The translations under genes were made by a program, and so were the position numbers. A stretch of 64,000 nt of DNA, from assembly GCA_016745315.1 (NCBI GenBank), contig CP066886.1:4464501-4528500 (forward strand). Direction: 5' to 3'. Below, one piece after another: positions 26,938-35,480 of the stretch. The stretch's first letter is position 1. Each line of letters begins with the position of its first letter. This DNA comes from Arthrospira sp. PCC 9108 (lineage in GTDB: Bacteria; Cyanobacteriota; Cyanobacteriia; Cyanobacteriales; Microcoleaceae). The notes under the pieces are model-generated. The model had not been told where the DNA came from, made no database searches, and saw only the letters and a list, made by a program, of their open reading frames with translations.

Positions 26938-28941
26938 CTAGGGGGGATATTTTTTGATGGCTTCGGCGAGAGCATCTTCTAAGCCTATGCGTTCCCCATC
27001 AATGATATGCTGTTTGAGGCGTTCTTCAATTGGTAAATTAGCATCACCACTGCGATCGCGTTTAGTAGTTTTACCTTCAAATAGGGTAGTTAATTTAGTT
27101 AAGGGATCGTAGGTACAAACATCCCCATCAAACTGTCGTTGGTCATAAATCAAATGGTGGCAGACTTCTTGATGTTCGGGTTCAATTTTAGCCAGAGGTA
27201 GGATTTTATTAGCAGTCACAATAGCGGCATCCAAACCCACGGCCATGGTTTCGTGCAAAAACACTGAATTTAACACCTGTCGCGCCGCCGGGTTCAAACC
27301 AAAGGAAATATTAGATATCCCTAATAAAATATGGCATCCGGGGAGTTGTTGGCGCATTTGATGAATGGCTTCAATAGTGGCTTTCCCATTTTCGCGGTCT
27401 TCTTCAATTCCGGTAGAAATAGGTAAAGCTAGGGGGTCAAAAAATATTTCTGTGGCGGGGATACCAAAGGCGATCGCATCATTATAAGCCCTTTGAGCGA
27501 TCGCAAACTTTTTGGCGGCTGTCCGCGCCATTCCCTCCTCGTCAATAGTTCCCACCACCACACCAGCGCCGTATTTTTTCGCCAATTCCAACACCTTATA
27601 AAACCGAGGTTCCCCGTCTTCATAGTTAGTAGAATTAAGTAAACATTTCCCCCCAGCGACCTTTAAGCCAGCCTCCATTTTTTCCCATTCCGTAGAATCC
27701 AACATCAAAGGAAGATTAACATTAGTCACCAGCCGAGATACCAACTCGTGCATATCTCGGACTCCGTTACGCCCCACATAATCAACGTTCACATCAAGAA
27801 TTTGCGCCCCTTCTTTCACCTGTGTTTTAGCGAGGGCGACCAAACCATCCCAGTCTTCTGCATTGAGTAAATCCCGGCATTTTTTCGACCCGCTGGCGTT
27901 GAGTCTTTCACCCACAATTAAAAACGAGTTTTCCTGTTCATAACTGATGGTACTGTAGATAGAAGCCGCCGAGGGTGTAATCTGAGGATGGCGAGGTTTT
28001 GGGGTCAAGGTTTGGGCAATTTCCGCCAAGGCTTTAATATGGTCAGGACGGGTTCCACAACAGCCGCCAATCACCTGTACTCCCAAATCTTCTATAAAGT
28101 GCATTAAAGCCATTTTTAACTCTAGGGGGGTGAGTTTATAATGAGCTTGACCGCCGACATTTTCCGGTAAACCAGCGTTAGGAATACAGGAGACCACAAA
28201 GGGGGAATGTTCTGATAAATAGGCGATGTGTTCCTTCATTAAATCGGGACCCGTGGCGCAGTTAAGTCCCAAAATATCGATTTGATAGGGTTCGAGAATA
28301 GTTAGGGCGGCGTTAATTTCGGAACCGACTAACATAGTTCCAAAAGCCTCCATAGTTACGGATACCATAATTGGTCGCCGTTCCCCTTTCATTTTAAATA
28401 CTTCTTCGATACCATTAAGGGCGGCTTTAATTTGCAGGACATCCTGACAGGTTTCGACAATAAACAGGTCTACCCCACCATCAAATAAGCCTTCTGCTTG
28501 TTGACAAAAAGCACGTTCTAGGGTATCAAAATCGATATGTCCGAGGGTGGGGAGTTTAGTTCCCGGTCCCATTGAACCTGCCACAAAGCGAGGTTTTTCG
28601 GGGGTAGAAAATTCAGCGGCGACGCTTTTGGCGAGTGTGGCGGCGGTTTGATTGAGTTGATAGGCTTGGTCGGCGAGGTCGTATTCTGCTAATACGATAG
28701 AAGTCCCCCCAAAGGTATCGGTTTCAATAACATCAGCGCCAGCTTGCAAAAATTGGCGGTGGACGGTGGCGACGGCTTCGGGTTTGGTATGGACGAGGTA
28801 TTCGTTACAGCCTTCGTATTCTTTCCCCCCAAAGTCTTCGGCGGTGAGGTTTTGGACTTGTAGGTTAGTTCCCATTGCGCCATCAAAGATGATCACGGGG
28901 CGTTGGGGACTGTGAAGGCGTTGTAAAAATAGGCTTTCCAT
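26938..28941 (-). CDS. metH: Methionine synthase, N-terminal part (homocysteine and folate domains)
   Basis: 667 aa from the ATG at 28941 (MESLFLQRL); a longer frame to 29049 overlaps speE and looks non-coding. It has the homocysteine domain with GAMGTNLQ and zinc ligands in GLNCATG and GGCCGT, then the pterin-binding domain (GERLNASGSKK, DVNVDYVGR, NSTNYEDGE), and the start of the cobalamin cap. It stops at KKYPP-TAG because the run at 26941-26946 has six G (C on the coding strand). A seventh would read KKYPPLDIINIFLLDGMKVV and join the next fragment without loss. Homologues have the continuous PLDIIN-LLDGMKVVGELFG sequence. Confidence 0.85.
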   Translation of the reverse strand: MESLFLQRLHSPQRPVIIFDGAMGTNLQVQNLTAEDFGGKEYEGCNEYLVHTKPEAVATVHRQFLQAGADVIETDTFGGTSIVLAEYDLADQAYQLNQTAATLAKSVAAEFSTPEKPRFVAGSMGPGTKLPTLGHIDFDTLERAFCQQAEGLFDGGVDLFIVETCQDVLQIKAALNGIEEVFKMKGERRPIMVSVTMEAFGTMLVGSEINAALTILEPYQIDILGLNCATGPDLMKEHIAYLSEHSPFVVSCIPNAGLPENVGGQAHYKLTPLELKMALMHFIEDLGVQVIGGCCGTRPDHIKALAEIAQTLTPKPRHPQITPSAASIYSTISYEQENSFLIVGERLNASGSKKCRDLLNAEDWDGLVALAKTQVKEGAQILDVNVDYVGRNGVRDMHELVSRLVTNVNLPLMLDSTEWEKMEAGLKVAGGKCLLNSTNYEDGEPRFYKVLELAKKYGAGVVVGTIDEEGMARTAAKKFAIAQRAYNDAIAFGIPATEIFFDPLALPISTGIEEDRENGKATIEAIHQMRQQLPGCHILLGISNISFGLNPAARQVLNSVFLHETMAVGLDAAIVTANKILPLAKIEPEHQEVCHHLIYDQRQFDGDVCTYDPLTKLTTLFEGKTTKRDRSGDANLPIEERLKQHIIDGERIGLEDALAEAIKKYPP

Positions 28942-29039
28942 AGGGGATTTAAAGATAGATTTTTTTTTAGATCGATTGGATATTATGGTTAAGATGCGAT
29001 CGCAGCTATCTACTATTTTTACACAATTTTTGGCGAGAT

Positions 29040-29981
29040 TCACCCCCAATTATTTACCGAGTGATTTTGAGGGGGGTTGGCTAGGGTGTACACTTGGGTT
29101 TCAGATGCGATCGCATTTCGTAGGTAGGTAGGGTTCTGAAATAATCCTAACAGCGTTTTTCCGTCTAACATCCTTAACCCTCCCTTCGTCTGGGTAGCTA
29201 ATAACTGATTAACTGATTCCGGGTCAGGTCGGGAGGAAATTGGTTGTTTAGATGCTAACACAAACCCCCAAGGTTCTCCAAAACTGGGAACATCACTGCT
29301 ATAGCTTTGGATATGGGGAAATACTTGATTGATGGTATGGGCGACTTTCGTATGAAACCCCAATCCAGCTAAGGCGGTTGAGCCAGCTTGTACTACTAGG
29401 AAACCATCGGGTTTCAGGACTCGCGCCATTTTGCTAAAATATTCTTGGGTAAACAGTTGAAAAGATGGTCCTGACTCTACCGGGTCGGACAGGTCAGAGA
29501 TAATCACATCCCACTTTTGAGATGTGCTATCTAGGAAGTTAATGGCATTGTCAATATTAACTGTGGTGCGGGGGTCATCAAAGGCGCGATCGCTCATTTC
29601 TGGCAAATATTTTTTAGAGGCTTCTACCACTTCTTGATCTAGGTCTACCATCACTACTTCTTCCACGGTATGCCAGCGCAAGACTTCCCGCACAGTCGCA
29701 CCTTCTCCACCTCCTAATATCAGAACTTTTTGGGGGTTTCCATGATAAATTAAGGCGGGTTGCACTAAGGGTTCATGATATAAAAATTCATCAACTATAG
29801 ATGATTGTAGTTTCCCGTCCAAAACCAAAACCCGACCATAAGATACTGTTTCTAAAATCTCCATTTTCTGATAGGCAGTCTGCTGAGAAAGTAGAACCCT
29901 GATCACACCATGAGCATAAATATCCCAAGATGTTATATAATCATTGAGCCACAAGTCGGCTGCTATCTGACTACCCACCAT
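29040..29981 (-). CDS. speE: Spermidine synthase-like polyamine aminopropyltransferase
   Basis: 313 aa. It has a small N-terminal beta domain (VLVLDGKLQSSIVDEFLYHE) and a Rossmann fold with the nucleotide-type loop LILGGGEGATVREVLRW, acidic D in VDLDQEVVE, and catalytic-region motif DLSDPVESGP. Spermidine synthases usually read DSTDPxGP at that place, so a related specificity is possible. It transfers aminopropyl from decarboxylated SAM to a diamine in the cytoplasm. The start is fixed by a strong AAGGAGGA site 6 bases upstream. metH follows 98 bp downstream on the same strand; both touch methionine/SAM metabolism. Confidence 0.85.
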   Translation of the reverse strand: MVGSQIAADLWLNDYITSWDIYAHGVIRVLLSQQTAYQKMEILETVSYGRVLVLDGKLQSSIVDEFLYHEPLVQPALIYHGNPQKVLILGGGEGATVREVLRWHTVEEVVMVDLDQEVVEASKKYLPEMSDRAFDDPRTTVNIDNAINFLDSTSQKWDVIISDLSDPVESGPSFQLFTQEYFSKMARVLKPDGFLVVQAGSTALAGLGFHTKVAHTINQVFPHIQSYSSDVPSFGEPWGFVLASKQPISSRPDPESVNQLLATQTKGGLRMLDGKTLLGLFQNPTYLRNAIASETQVYTLANPPQNHSVNNWG

Positions 29982-30224
29982 GAGTTATCCTCCTTGTTTA
30001 TGGGTCAAATCCTACAGTAATTATAAATCATCTGGTTTCGGTCTTGTGGTTTAATGGTCCAATCATAGGGCTAGATCAGCCTGGGTATTTTCGGTTATGA
30101 ATAGTGATTGATAGCATGGGGCTATCTATCCCACCAGTCCCTAGGTAACGGTGAACTTCAGGCGATATTATGACCATAGATATATGTCATCATCTCAGGT
30201 TTTATTGACACCTAAAAAACCCGG

Positions 30225-30707
30225 CTACAGAATGACTAAATTATCTCGATGTATGACAGTTTCCGCCCCCGCATAACCGAGAATTTCGGGTATTTGTTCA
30301 GAGTGACAACCTTTAATTCTCAGCATTTGGGAACTACTATAGTTAACTAAACCCCTGGCTATTTCTTGATGGTTATTATCACATAATTGCACAGAATCAT
30401 GGGGGTTAAATTCTCCCTCAACCTTGATAACTCCTGCTGCTAGGAGAGACTTTCCCCCCTCTTTAATAGCTTTAATTGCGCCGGAGTCAAGGTAAAGTTT
30501 ACCCATGGGAACTAAGACATTAGCGATCCAGTGGCGACGGGAATTTACGGGGCGAGATTGAGGTTCAAACTGAGTCCCGATCGCCTCTCCGGTGAGAATT
30601 TTTTGAAGATTAGCAGGATGTTTACCATCAGTAATGACAGTACGCACCCCGGAAGCGGTAGCGATACGCGCCGCCTCAATTTTAGTAATCATCCCCCAGT
30701 CCCCCAA
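30225..30707 (-). CDS. proB: Glutamate 5-kinase, C-terminal part (PUA domain)
   Basis: The second part of a split proB. From residue 6 (MITKIEAARIATASGVR) it continues the kinase domain and then a PUA domain (GGKSLLAAGVIKVEGEF and on) to the normal C-terminus. The apparent start is a TTG created by the frame change and is not a real initiation site. Combined with 30689-31333 the protein is about 369 aa, the expected ProB length. Confidence 0.8.
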   Translation of the reverse strand: MGDWGMITKIEAARIATASGVRTVITDGKHPANLQKILTGEAIGTQFEPQSRPVNSRRHWIANVLVPMGKLYLDSGAIKAIKEGGKSLLAAGVIKVEGEFNPHDSVQLCDNNHQEIARGLVNYSSSQMLRIKGCHSEQIPEILGYAGAETVIHRDNLVIL

Positions 30708-31333
30708 CTGCTGCGGGAAGAACCCACGTCAACTTGAAATTCTTGTAACTGTTGAATATTAGTAACTAGATGAATAGGTTTAGCATGAGGATTACTGCGA
30801 GGGTCGGCGGAATAAAGGCTTTCGACATCAGTTAACATAAATAGCCAATCTGCCTCTACTAAACTAGCGACTAAAGCTGATAAAGTATCATTATCCCCAA
30901 ACCGTAATTCATCGACAGCGACGGTATCATTTTCATTAACAATAGGAATGACACCCAATTTCAGCAGTTGTTGAAAGGTATTATAAGCGTTGACATAGCC
31001 GCTGCGTTGTACTAAATCTCCGCGAGTTAGCAGGACTTGGGCGATGGGTTGTTTGAGGGTAGTAAATAAATCATCATAAACCCTAATCAAGCGCCCCTGT
31101 CCGACGGCGGCGACGGCTTGTTTAAGGGCGATCGCCCTAGGTCTTTCGGTTAATCCCAGGCGATCGCGTCCTACACCCACCGCACCAGAGGACACTAAAA
31201 CGACGCGATTTCCGTTCCTTCGTAGGTCGGTTAAAGTCTCTACCAGAGTCGCCAAGGTTGACAGCGCCAAGTGTCCAGTTTCCGACTGGGTTAAACTGGA
31301 GGTACCAATTTTCACAACAATAGTACAGGTCAT
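30689..31333 (-). CDS. proB: Glutamate 5-kinase, N-terminal part
   Basis: Amino-acid kinase fold with VVKIGTSSLT, VLVSSGAVGVG, and the glutamate-binding NENDTVAVDELRFGDND. It catalyses the first step of proline synthesis (glutamate to glutamyl-5-phosphate). The frame ends at SWGTGG-TGA. The expected sequence is WGTGGMxTKIEAA, and it is restored by adding one base to the C-run at 30693-30697. It lies 31 bp downstream of yqeG in a conserved directon. It is either a real frameshift or a homopolymer error; the same kind of lesion affects metH in this window. Confidence 0.85.
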   Translation of the reverse strand: MTCTIVVKIGTSSLTQSETGHLALSTLATLVETLTDLRRNGNRVVLVSSGAVGVGRDRLGLTERPRAIALKQAVAAVGQGRLIRVYDDLFTTLKQPIAQVLLTRGDLVQRSGYVNAYNTFQQLLKLGVIPIVNENDTVAVDELRFGDNDTLSALVASLVEADWLFMLTDVESLYSADPRSNPHAKPIHLVTNIQQLQEFQVDVGSSRSSWGTGG

Positions 31334-31364
31334 AATTGGTATTGGGGGGGTCGGAAATGGGTTG

Positions 31365-31880
31365 TTAATTTTTCAAAACAGCGCCGAGGAGTTTAGATAT
31401 CCAAACTTCGATAGATCGAGTTGAAAAAGATGTACCAGTTTGCATGGGGTCAACCATTGGTTCCACTAGAATTGTAAACATTCCCAAACGGTTTCCCGCC
31501 AGAACATCGGTAAATAGGCGATCGCCAACCATCGCAATTTGAGCGGTGGGGATATCCATAGCATCGACGGCTTGACGAAGTTTGCGGCGGGAGGGTTTAG
31601 CCGCCGCGTTAATGTATGGTAAACCCAGGGCGTTAGCAATACCACTAATGCGAGTCTGGCTGATATTGTTGCTAACTAACCAGAGGGAAAATAGGGGTCT
31701 AACATTTTCTACCCACTCTCGCAACTCATCAGAGACTTCCTGGGTGGTTATAGGGACTAAAGTTTCATCGACATCTAACACCAGTCCTTTGAGATCATAC
31801 TGATGAAGGATATCAGGTATAAGCTGCATAATCGAGTCGCCCAGAACCAGATCTGGTTCTAAAAGTTTTCCCCAGGACAT
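31365..31880 (-). CDS. YqeG-family HAD phosphatase
   Basis: 171 aa. HAD superfamily subclass IIIA: catalytic DVDETLVP (the usual DxDxT), WLVSNN with the second-motif Ser/Asn, a lysine in AAKPSRRKLRQ, and VGDRLFTDVLAGN as the metal-binding fourth motif. YqeG proteins act on small phosphorylated substrates such as phosphatidylglycerophosphate in the mitochondrial/plastid relatives; the cyanobacterial substrate is not certain. It is in the directon ruvX-DUF3727-mltG-yqeG-proB with gaps of 60 and 31 bp. Confidence 0.85.
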   Translation of the reverse strand: MSWGKLLEPDLVLGDSIMQLIPDILHQYDLKGLVLDVDETLVPITTQEVSDELREWVENVRPLFSLWLVSNNISQTRISGIANALGLPYINAAAKPSRRKLRQAVDAMDIPTAQIAMVGDRLFTDVLAGNRLGMFTILVEPMVDPMQTGTSFSTRSIEVWISKLLGAVLKN

Positions 31881-31940
31881 AGCTGATTGTAGAGTTTAAC
31901 TCTACTATCCTACATGAAAACAGAGTAATTCATCACATTT

Positions 31941-33014
31941 TTATTGATTAGCCAGTTGTCGTTCGACTTCTGCGATCGCCGCCTGATGTTCTTCTCCGGT
32001 GCGGCTAAAGATATGAGTACCATCATACCGAGCCATAAAATAGAGGTAATCTGTTTCGGCTGGATTTAGGGTAGCCTTTAAACTAGCCACACCTGGGGAG
32101 GCGATCGCTGTTGGTGGGAGTCCCACATTCAGATAAGTATTGTAAGGTCCCGGAGTTTCCACCTGTCTAAAAGTGAGGGGTTGGTCAACAGTTTGGCGAA
32201 TCCCCAAGCCATATTCTACGGTAGGATCTGCTGCTAATGGCATTCCCATTCTGAGGCGATTATGAAACACCCCAGAAATCAAATCCCGTTCATCAGCCAC
32301 CACCGCCTCTTTTTCCACAATACTAGCCAGTGCTACCCATTCATTAAGATCAAGATTGTGTCTGTCTCGGCTTTGTTGGTAAATTGGTAGCGCCACCCTT
32401 TCAAATTGAGTTAGCATCTGGTTAATCACGGTTTTGGGCGTAATCAAATCACTAGCCACCACATAGGTATCAGGATATAAATATCCTTCCAGTAGGGGTA
32501 ATCCTTGCGGCAACCATGGATATTGATCTAATGGTATTTGTTGAGCTTGTGCGATAAACTCCTCGGCTGAAAAGAACCCTTGTGCTTGGAAATATTCGGC
32601 CATTTCCCGAATCGACCACCCCTCTGGAATGGTAAAGCTGGTTTGCATCACTTCCCCAGTCCAAATGCGATCGGCAATGTCACCGAGGGACTCCGTAGGG
32701 GATAACTGGTAATTTCCCGCTTTAAATTCTCCATCTGGGTCTCGGAAAACCAACCACCTAGACCATAACCGCCATGCTGTCGATGATCTAATCAAGCCAG
32801 CGCTTTCCAAATCGAGGCCAATTTGTTGGCTGGATGTTCCTGGGGGAATTGAAATCTGGATAGCAGTTTCTGCGGCCGCATTTTCCCCGATCGCATCTCC
32901 ATCTATGTGAGGAGAACTAGCCCAACTCCACCAACTCCATCCTTGCCAACCACAAAATCCCCACACTAATGGTACTATGGCGAAATAAAAAATACCTTTA
33001 GAAATCCGTCCCAT
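31941..33014 (-). CDS. mltG: Endolytic murein transglycosylase MltG
   Basis: 357 aa. One N-terminal membrane helix (about 8-30) is followed by a LysM-like segment (IPPGTSSQQIGLDLESAGLI) and the YceG catalytic domain. Key motifs are LEGYLYPDTY, the catalytic glutamate in ALASIVEKEA, HNRLRMGMPLAADPTVEYG, SPYNTY-like GPYNTYLNVGLPPTAIASPG, and YFMARYDGTHIFS near the end. It cuts nascent peptidoglycan strands at the outer face of the cytoplasmic membrane. Confidence 0.93.
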   Translation of the reverse strand: MGRISKGIFYFAIVPLVWGFCGWQGWSWWSWASSPHIDGDAIGENAAAETAIQISIPPGTSSQQIGLDLESAGLIRSSTAWRLWSRWLVFRDPDGEFKAGNYQLSPTESLGDIADRIWTGEVMQTSFTIPEGWSIREMAEYFQAQGFFSAEEFIAQAQQIPLDQYPWLPQGLPLLEGYLYPDTYVVASDLITPKTVINQMLTQFERVALPIYQQSRDRHNLDLNEWVALASIVEKEAVVADERDLISGVFHNRLRMGMPLAADPTVEYGLGIRQTVDQPLTFRQVETPGPYNTYLNVGLPPTAIASPGVASLKATLNPAETDYLYFMARYDGTHIFSRTGEEHQAAIAEVERQLANQ

Positions 33015-33068
33015 AACCTATTCTATCAATCACTAACAACTACTTCTGCTTAATTAGCAGTTCGGCTT

Positions 33069-33644
33069 TTAACTAAAATCTCCAAATAGTTTCTCCTCAA
33101 TCATCGGTAGTAGTGGTTCAATTTTATCTAATTCTTCAGAAGACAGCAATTGTGGCTCACCTTTCGGATTCCTACGAGCCAAAATAAAAAATGGATCGAG
33201 GGGGGTATAAATGCCGTATTCTTGTTCTTCATGATAAAAAGTTGTGAGCATCAACAGTTCCTCATAATCTTCCTCATCCCCCCCACCAGAACCATTACCG
33301 TCTACATCATTATCAAAAATGTCCTCTGGTAATTCCCCAGCGACAGTCAAGGTGACTGCTGTACGTTTCAGGGTGAGGTTCTGTTCTTCCAGAACTACTT
33401 TCGCGGTGGCGAAAATGCTATCGATGACGGCTTCTGACTCTACCGGAACTGCCACCTCTTCATCCTCATCATCAGACCAAGTGAGGATTTCCACGGGGGT
33501 ATCGAGGGGAAGCAGCAAAATATATTCTTCCCCGTCTAAGCTAAAGGATGACTCAATGGTGCATTCAATGGATCGCCCTTGTTCATCAGTTAGGGTAGTG
33601 GCCTCTGGTTCGGGGATATTCTCGTCGGAAAATTGGGATGGCAT
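33069..33644 (-). CDS. DUF3727/DUF1292-like acidic protein
   Basis: 191 aa, very acidic. It has two similar halves, each with EEY.I..PLD.P..I-type strings (EEYILLLPLDTPVEIL at about 37-52 and QEYGIYTPLDPFFILARRN near 140), separated by a Gly/Asp-rich linker (DNDVDGNGSGGGDEED). This is the DUF3727 family conserved in cyanobacteria and plastids. Function is unknown. It lies between ruvX and mltG, an order seen in many cyanobacteria. Confidence 0.8.
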   Translation of the reverse strand: MPSQFSDENIPEPEATTLTDEQGRSIECTIESSFSLDGEEYILLLPLDTPVEILTWSDDEDEEVAVPVESEAVIDSIFATAKVVLEEQNLTLKRTAVTLTVAGELPEDIFDNDVDGNGSGGGDEEDYEELLMLTTFYHEEQEYGIYTPLDPFFILARRNPKGEPQLLSSEELDKIEPLLPMIEEKLFGDFS

Positions 33645-33764
33645 GATTTTTGAAAGTAGTATGGTTGCTCAAAAAAATAAGGCAATCAGAATTATACCAA
33701 TGGGTACAATTGATACAGATCCACTTGTACCAGAAAGAATAACATAACAGTGATCCCTTAACCC

Positions 33765-34211
33765 CTAGGATTTGTGGCGGCGTTGATCGAGCCACTGTTG
33801 CAGAATCAAGGCGGCCGCTTTGCGGTCAATCAGGGCTTTATTCTCAGACAGGGGGATTTTTTGGCCTTTTAACATCTCTTCGGCCTCAATGGATGTTAAG
33901 CGCTCATCAAAATATTCTACGGGTAGAGCCAGGGATTTTTGCAGTCGTCGGGTATATTTTTGGATCTGACGGGCTTGGGTTCCTAACTCTCCATTGCTCA
34001 AATAGGGTAAACCGACGACTAAAATTTGCACCTGGCGCTGTTGGATTATGGCCTGAAACTGGGCTAAGTCCGCCTCAAAGTGGGTGCGGACAATGGTAGT
34101 TAATCCGGTGGCGATTAAGCCGGTACCATCACAGCCAGCTACTCCAATGCGACGGCGACCAATATCTAAGCCTAGGGCTGATATATAGCCTTTGGGGGTG
34201 ATATCATTCAT
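33765..34211 (-). CDS. ruvX: Putative pre-16S rRNA nuclease / Holliday junction resolvase
   Basis: 148 aa, RNase H-like fold of the YqgF/RuvX family: the first acidic residue in LGLDIGRRRIGVAG, VGLPYLSNGELG, EYFDERLTSIEAEEML with the second acid, and the final D in KALIDRKAAALILQQWL. In Escherichia coli YqgF trims the 5' end of 16S rRNA; a Holliday-junction role was proposed earlier. It lies 14 bp after the GNAT gene and leads the conserved group. Confidence 0.9.
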   Translation of the reverse strand: MNDITPKGYISALGLDIGRRRIGVAGCDGTGLIATGLTTIVRTHFEADLAQFQAIIQQRQVQILVVGLPYLSNGELGTQARQIQKYTRRLQKSLALPVEYFDERLTSIEAEEMLKGQKIPLSENKALIDRKAAALILQQWLDQRRHKS

Positions 34212-34225
34212 TGCTCGCGCCTGGT

Positions 34226-35446
34226 TTAATTTGGGTCTGATGCACCACTCTCGGCGATGTTTTGGGGTTGCATTTTGGCGGAGGAATCAGCAGTGCTGGT
34301 CTGACCTGGATGGGTATGATGGCGATCCATTGGTCCTAGCCATGACATTCCCCCCGGAACTGGCTTTCTCGATGGTTGCAAACTTTGGAGAACTTCGGAC
34401 CATTGGAGAGGTTCGGCGATCGTTTTTGACTCACGCAATTTGTGCCAAACCGATCGCGACATTAGCAGGGTGTGTTCCACGGGCTCGGCTCCGACTTTTT
34501 GTAAATAGGCTTCGCGTTCGGGTTGATAATCCACGGAAGCCAGTCGCAGGGACTGAGGCGGAAAATCTTGGACTAATTGAGCCATTTGACATAAAAGTTC
34601 GGGGTATAACCAAGTATAGGCGGGATGAACGGTTAACTCGGCTTGATGGGGTTGGCGACCATCTCGACACAGTTGGATTTGAAAATAACCGATCGCCGCC
34701 TTGCGTTGAGGTTCAAACACATAACCGCTGACCTGTTCGACTCCATCAAGCCATTGTCGCACTCCATCGGCGATCGCTCTGATCACATTAGTTTGAAAAT
34801 CGAGAATATGGCGATCGAACACCTGTCGGACTTGAGGTGGCATAGAAACCGTATCTAATTGATACAACAATTGAGCATCAGCATTACTGACCGGAAGTAG
34901 ATTAGGGACATCCGCCACAGATTGGGCTAAATCAGCCAGCAATTCAGGTTCTACGGACCAGTAAGTGATTTTAGCCAGGGGTTGGAAGCCATTTTGTCGA
35001 TACAGCGCCAAATCATCTTTATCGTTAACATTGACCTCCAAAACCCAGGTTCTGGCTTCCCAAATAGTTTCAAAGCAGTATCGCAAAAGTTGGGAACCAA
35101 TACTACCGGAATTAGTGGCCGGGTCTACGGACACTCGCTGAACCCGCCAGGTGCTACGGGTACGGTTGAAGGGGGAAACTCTGATCACTCCTTGAACCTG
35201 TCCCCCCTGTTCGGCTACATAGGTATTAAATAGGTGCTGACAGGGGTTGGGAAACCAACTCAGAAATCGGAGTAAGCCATACCAGAGTCGAAGTTGTTTG
35301 ATTTCCGGGTCGATGGCGGGGTCTTCGCGCCATGGCTCATCTACCGGGCGCGTGAGCTGAGACAAACGCTCAAAAGCCTCTAAATCGCGATATTGAAAGG
35401 GGCGAATTGTCGCCTGAGTTTGATTGGGAGAAGGAAATAAATTCAT
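34226..35446 (-). CDS. GNAT family N-acetyltransferase
   Basis: 406 aa from the ATG at 35446, chosen because it follows a perfect AGGAGGT site; a frame to 35488 would overlap the upstream gene. The N-terminal half is a GNAT fold: TIRPFQYRDLEAFERL start, VQRVSVDPATNSGSIGSQLLRYC with the acetyl-CoA loop, and LEVNVNDKDDLALYRQNGFQP. The second half, also alpha/beta, resembles a second degenerate GNAT domain. The substrate is unknown. It probably shares a transcript with the cofE-like gene upstream (34-bp gap) and ruvX. Confidence 0.8.
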   Translation of the reverse strand: MNLFPSPNQTQATIRPFQYRDLEAFERLSQLTRPVDEPWREDPAIDPEIKQLRLWYGLLRFLSWFPNPCQHLFNTYVAEQGGQVQGVIRVSPFNRTRSTWRVQRVSVDPATNSGSIGSQLLRYCFETIWEARTWVLEVNVNDKDDLALYRQNGFQPLAKITYWSVEPELLADLAQSVADVPNLLPVSNADAQLLYQLDTVSMPPQVRQVFDRHILDFQTNVIRAIADGVRQWLDGVEQVSGYVFEPQRKAAIGYFQIQLCRDGRQPHQAELTVHPAYTWLYPELLCQMAQLVQDFPPQSLRLASVDYQPEREAYLQKVGAEPVEHTLLMSRSVWHKLRESKTIAEPLQWSEVLQSLQPSRKPVPGGMSWLGPMDRHHTHPGQTSTADSSAKMQPQNIAESGASDPN

Positions 35447-35480
35447 GTACCTCCTGGGGTTTGGGGGTGTTGGTAGATCA

